Origin: Bradyrhizobium sp. MOS003
GTDB lineage: Bacteria > Pseudomonadota > Alphaproteobacteria > Rhizobiales > Xanthobacteraceae
Assembly: GCF_003020125.1 (NCBI RefSeq)
Contig: NZ_PYFW01000001.1
Location: 1,736,001-1,800,000, forward strand
Reading direction: 5' to 3'
Length of the DNA stretch: 64,000 nt
The notes beneath the pieces are model-generated. The model ran no database searches and was not told where the DNA came from. It saw nothing but the letters and a program-made list of their open reading frames with translations. How positions within the stretch are numbered: the first letter of the stretch is position 1; the number at the start of each line of letters is the position of its first letter. This document shows, one piece after another, positions 61,882 through 64,000 of this stretch. Both the position numbers and the translations under genes were made by a program.

Positions 61882-61895
61882 ATGAGATTCCTATA
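61882..61895 (+). promoter_or_regulatory. Shared 14-bp motif, copy C
   Basis: Reads ATGAGATTCCTATA on the plus strand, 165 bases before the first small kdp-linked ORF. One base differs from copy A. Confidence 0.5.
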
Positions 61896-62059
61896 TTCTC
61901 GCCATAGCCCTCATCTCGAAAACCTATGTCCGGGATGGCACTTCAGCACGGTAAAAATCCCGGCTGTGCCAGCTGAAATGCGTTGCATTTCCTTCGCGCG
62001 CCGCCGGGTCGCCGAAAGAAAGTTGCGCCGGATTGGATGGCGCAACGAGGAGCATTCCC

Positions 62060-62143
62060 ATGATGGACATTCTGATGCTGGCGCTGGGCTTCGCTTTTTT
62101 CGCCCTTGCGATCGGCTACACCTATGCCTGCGAACGGCTGTGA
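62060..62143 (+). CDS. Tiny membrane peptide ahead of kdpF (27 residues)
   Basis: MMDILMLALGFAFFALAIGY continues to TYACERL and stops at 62141. GAGGAG lies about nine bases before the ATG. A single membrane helix ending in Cys-Glu-Arg-Leu. I recall similar peptides before kdpF in rhizobia. It may be an extra small subunit of the pump or a translation leader. Confidence 0.65.
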   Translation: MMDILMLALGFAFFALAIGYTYACERL

Positions 62144-62154
62144 CGGAGCAAACC

Positions 62155-62244
62155 ATGATCTTCGATTATGCGCTCGCCGGTGCCGTCTCGTTCGGCCTGC
62201 TGGCCTACCTCACCTATGCGCTGCTGCGGCCCGAGCGGTTCTGA
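62155..62244 (+). CDS. kdpF: Potassium-transporting ATPase subunit KdpF
   Basis: 29-residue peptide (MIFDYALAGAVSFGLLAYLT, then YALLRPERF), a single helix ending in the Leu-x-x-Pro-Glu-Arg-Phe typical of KdpF, which stabilises the KdpABC complex in the inner membrane. ACGGAGC precedes it. It starts 11 bases after the tiny ORF at 62060. Confidence 0.88.
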   Translation: MIFDYALAGAVSFGLLAYLTYALLRPERF

Positions 62245-62247
62245 CCG

Positions 62248-62352
62248 GTGCTGCTGCTTCTCGAATTGCTGCTGGCCGACGCCGCGCTCGTCACCTGCCT
62301 GCTTGCGTTGCTGCTGCCGCTTCTTCGGCGGCCACAAAGTCTGAAGGGTTAA
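62248..62352 (+). CDS. Possible leucine-rich membrane peptide between kdpF and kdpA (34 residues)
   Basis: From GTG 62248 a 34-codon frame reads Val-Leu-Leu-Leu-Leu-Glu, then [20 protein letters not shown] and a basic end, stopping at 62350. It begins three bases after kdpF and ends four bases before kdpA, fitting exactly in the gap. No strong ribosome site, so it could also be spacer DNA. Confidence 0.42.
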   Translation: MLLLLELLLADAALVTCLLALLLPLLRRPQSLKG

Positions 62353-62356
62353 TGCC

Positions 62357-64000
62357 ATGACTATGATCGGTTGGCTCCAGATCATTCTTTTTTGCGCGAT
62401 CATCGTCGCGCTGACCAAGCCGCTTGGCTGGTACATGACGCGCGTGTTCAATGGCGAGCGGACGTTCCTGTCGCCGGTGCTGCGCCCGATCGAGGCCGGC
62501 ATCTACTGGATTTCCGGCGTCGACGAGAAGCGCGAGCAGCATTGGCTGACTTACACCGTTGCCATGCTGCTGTTCCATGTCGGCGGCTTCCTCATCATCT
62601 ACGGTGTGATGCGTCTCCAGGCCGTGCTGCCCTTCAATCCGGCAGGCCAGGGCGCGGTCGCCGAGGATCTATCCTTCAACACCGCGGTCTCTTTCATCAC
62701 CAACACCAACTGGCAGAACTACGGCGGCGAGAGCACGCTGTCCTATCTCGTGCAAATGCTCGGCCTGACGCACCAGAACTTCCTGTCGGCGGCGACCGGC
62801 ATCGCGCTGGCGATGGCCTTGATCCGCGGCTTCTCGCGCGCCTCGATGCGCACGGTCGGCAATTTCTGGGTCGACGTCACTCGCTGCACGCTCTACGTCC
62901 TGTTGCCGATCTGCGTGGTCTACACGCTGTTCCTGGTCTGGCAGGGCATGCCGCAGACGCTCGGCCCCTATATCGAGGCGACCACGCTCGAGGGCGCCAA
63001 GCAGACCATCGCGGTCGGCCCTGTCGCCTCCCAGGTCGCGATCAAGATGCTCGGCACCAATGGCGGCGGCTTCTTCAACGCCAACGCGGCGCACCCCTTC
63101 GAAAACCCGACCGCGCTGTCCAACTTCGTGCAGATGCTCTCGATCTTCGCGCTCGGCGCCGCGCTCACCAACGTGTTCGGGCGCATGGTCGGCAACCAGC
63201 GCCAGGGCTGGGCGGTCCTGTCCGTGATGGGTGTGCTGTTCGTCGCAGGCGTCGCCATCACCTATTGGGCGGAAGCGAACGGGACCTCGATGCTCCATGC
63301 GCTGGGCCTGACCGGCGGCAACATGGAGGGCAAGGAGGTCCGCTTCGGCATCGTGGCGTCCTCGCTGTTCGCGGTCGTCACGACGGCGGCCTCGTGCGGT
63401 GCCGTCAACGCCATGCATGACAGCTTCACCGCGCTCGGCGGCATGATCCCGCTGATCAACATGGAGCTCGGCGAGATCATCATCGGCGGCGTCGGCGCGG
63501 GCATGTACGGCATGCTGCTGTTCGTCATCCTCGCGATCTTCGTCGCCGGATTGATGGTCGGCCGCACCCCGGAATATGTCGGCAAGAAGATCGAGGCGCG
63601 CGAGGTTAAGATGGCGATGCTGGCCATCCTGGTGCTGCCGCTCATGATCCTTGGCTGGACCGCCGTCGGCGTGGTCTATCCGGCGGCCGTCGCCTCGATG
63701 GCGAATGCCGGACCGCATGGCTTCACCGAGGTGCTCTACGCCTTCACCTCGGCGACCGGCAACAACGGCTCGGCCTTTGCTGGCCTGACCGGCAACACCT
63801 TCTTCTACAACCTGACGCTCGCAACCTCGATGTTCGTCGGCCGCTTCTTCATGATCATCCCGGCCATGGCCATCGCGGGCTCGCTTGCGGAGAAGAAGTC
63901 GATCCCGCCGTCCAGCGGCACGTTCCCGACCACGGGTGGGCTGTTCGTTGGCCTCGTCGTCGGCGTCATCCTGATCATGGGCGGCCTGACCTTCTTTCCG
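62357..64000 (+). CDS. kdpA: Potassium-transporting ATPase subunit KdpA (3' end beyond window)
   Basis: 548 residues are present; the family is about 560-570, so only the last few residues are missing. KdpA is the potassium-selective channel-like subunit of the KdpFABC pump. Its four filter segments are visible: [43 protein letters not shown] and [13 protein letters not shown]. Start ATG 62357 gives the usual hydrophobic N-terminus ([20 protein letters not shown] region). kdpB, kdpC and the KdpDE sensor pair should follow to the right. Confidence 0.96.
   Translation, partial: MTMIGWLQIILFCAIIVALTKPLGWYMTRVFNGERTFLSPVLRPIEAGIYWISGVDEKREQHWLTYTVAMLLFHVGGFLIIYGVMRLQAVLPFNPAGQGAVAEDLSFNTAVSFITNTNWQNYGGESTLSYLVQMLGLTHQNFLSAATGIALAMALIRGFSRASMRTVGNFWVDVTRCTLYVLLPICVVYTLFLVWQGMPQTLGPYIEATTLEGAKQTIAVGPVASQVAIKMLGTNGGGFFNANAAHPFENPTALSNFVQMLSIFALGAALTNVFGRMVGNQRQGWAVLSVMGVLFVAGVAITYWAEANGTSMLHALGLTGGNMEGKEVRFGIVASSLFAVVTTAASCGAVNAMHDSFTALGGMIPLINMELGEIIIGGVGAGMYGMLLFVILAIFVAGLMVGRTPEYVGKKIEAREVKMAMLAILVLPLMILGWTAVGVVYPAAVASMANAGPHGFTEVLYAFTSATGNNGSAFAGLTGNTFFYNLTLATSMFVGRFFMIIPAMAIAGSLAEKKSIPPSSGTFPTTGGLFVGLVVGVILIMGGLTFFP

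Larger units (their letters stand above)
61726..62059. promoter_or_regulatory. Divergent control region between the leftward pair and kdp
   Basis: A 334-base gap holding two copies of the 14-bp motif in opposite directions (61820-61833 minus, 61882-61895 plus), 48 bases apart. Nothing coding seen. The motif orientation matches the direction of the gene each copy would serve. Confidence 0.6.

Noticed and set aside
1..64000. Insertion sequences, integrases, tRNA or rRNA genes
   Set aside because: No transposase or integrase motif, no tRNA-like cloverleaf and no rRNA sequence was noticed; gene order and composition look chromosomal.

Overview
The window is GC-rich alphaproteobacterial chromosome and reads as Bradyrhizobium or a close relative. 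The main reasons are a lateral-flagellum gene set with two short tandem flagellins and an FtcR/LafR-type regulator, the FlaF/FlbT/MotC proteins typical of Rhizobiales, and several palindromic intergenic repeats of the kind common in Bradyrhizobiaceae. I assign the genus from sequence character and memory, not from a search. I saw no tRNA, rRNA, CRISPR array, insertion sequence or prophage.

Region 1 (1-20267), lateral flagellum. Two tandem flagellins (the first cut by the left edge) each stand alone, and the first ends in a strong terminator. A long co-directional run follows with many ATGA/GTGA/TTGA overlaps: fliF, fliH-like, motB, motC, fliK, a lytic transglycosylase, flgE, flgK, flgL, flaF, flbT, flgD, fliQ, flhA, fliR, FliJ-like, FlgJ-N-like rod-binding protein, FlgN-like and FliL-like proteins. 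The convergent regulator lafR (ftcR family) closes the cluster. Export ATPase, switch and most rod genes are not here and must lie elsewhere.

Region 2 (20268-27844), miscellaneous genes: a membrane protein of unknown function, a MarR regulator with a cysteine-bearing tail, a Tat-exported dienelactone hydrolase, a serine beta-lactamase-fold hydrolase, an NAD(P)-binding epimerase-like protein, a HAD phosphatase and a SnoaL-like protein.

Region 3 (27943-36774), sugar-acid catabolism: a mannonate oxidoreductase (UxuB type), a divergent GntR regulator with a perfect operator-like palindrome between them, a TRAP transporter, a zinc alcohol dehydrogenase (L-idonate/L-gulonate 5-dehydrogenase type) and mannonate dehydratase (UxuA). 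Together they fit uptake of a hexonate such as L-gulonate and conversion through fructuronate and mannonate to 2-keto-3-deoxygluconate. An Asp/Glu racemase homologue follows, then a 1.2-kb gene-free stretch rich in palindromes.

Region 4 (37981-47255), an unassigned catabolic cluster: ThDP enzyme, DadA-like flavoprotein, Asp/Glu-racemase-fold protein and SDR in one operon, facing an IclR regulator, a large flavin dehydrogenase and an orphan branched-chain-type binding protein, with a Tat-tagged fumarylacetoacetase-fold protein beyond.

Region 5 (47320-57847), CoA-linked acid catabolism: a leftward CaiB CoA-transferase, MaoC hydratase, CitE-like lyase and IclR regulator run divergent to a TRAP transporter, acyl-CoA dehydrogenase and acetyl-CoA hydrolase/transferase homologue. 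A convergent acyl-CoA synthetase-like gene ends it. The enzyme order matches activation, oxidation, hydration and lyase cleavage of a branched dicarboxylate (itaconate, mesaconate or methylsuccinate type), but the substrate is inferred.

Region 6 (57881-64000): uracil phosphoribosyltransferase, a group of small uncharacterised leftward genes including two membrane peptides below 45 residues, a DapA-fold protein whose Schiff-base lysine is arginine, two paralogues of a small unknown family, and the start of the kdp potassium-pump operon with three tiny membrane ORFs ahead of kdpA, which runs off the right edge. A 14-bp motif near ATGACATTCCTATA occurs three times here in promoter positions and may define a small regulon.
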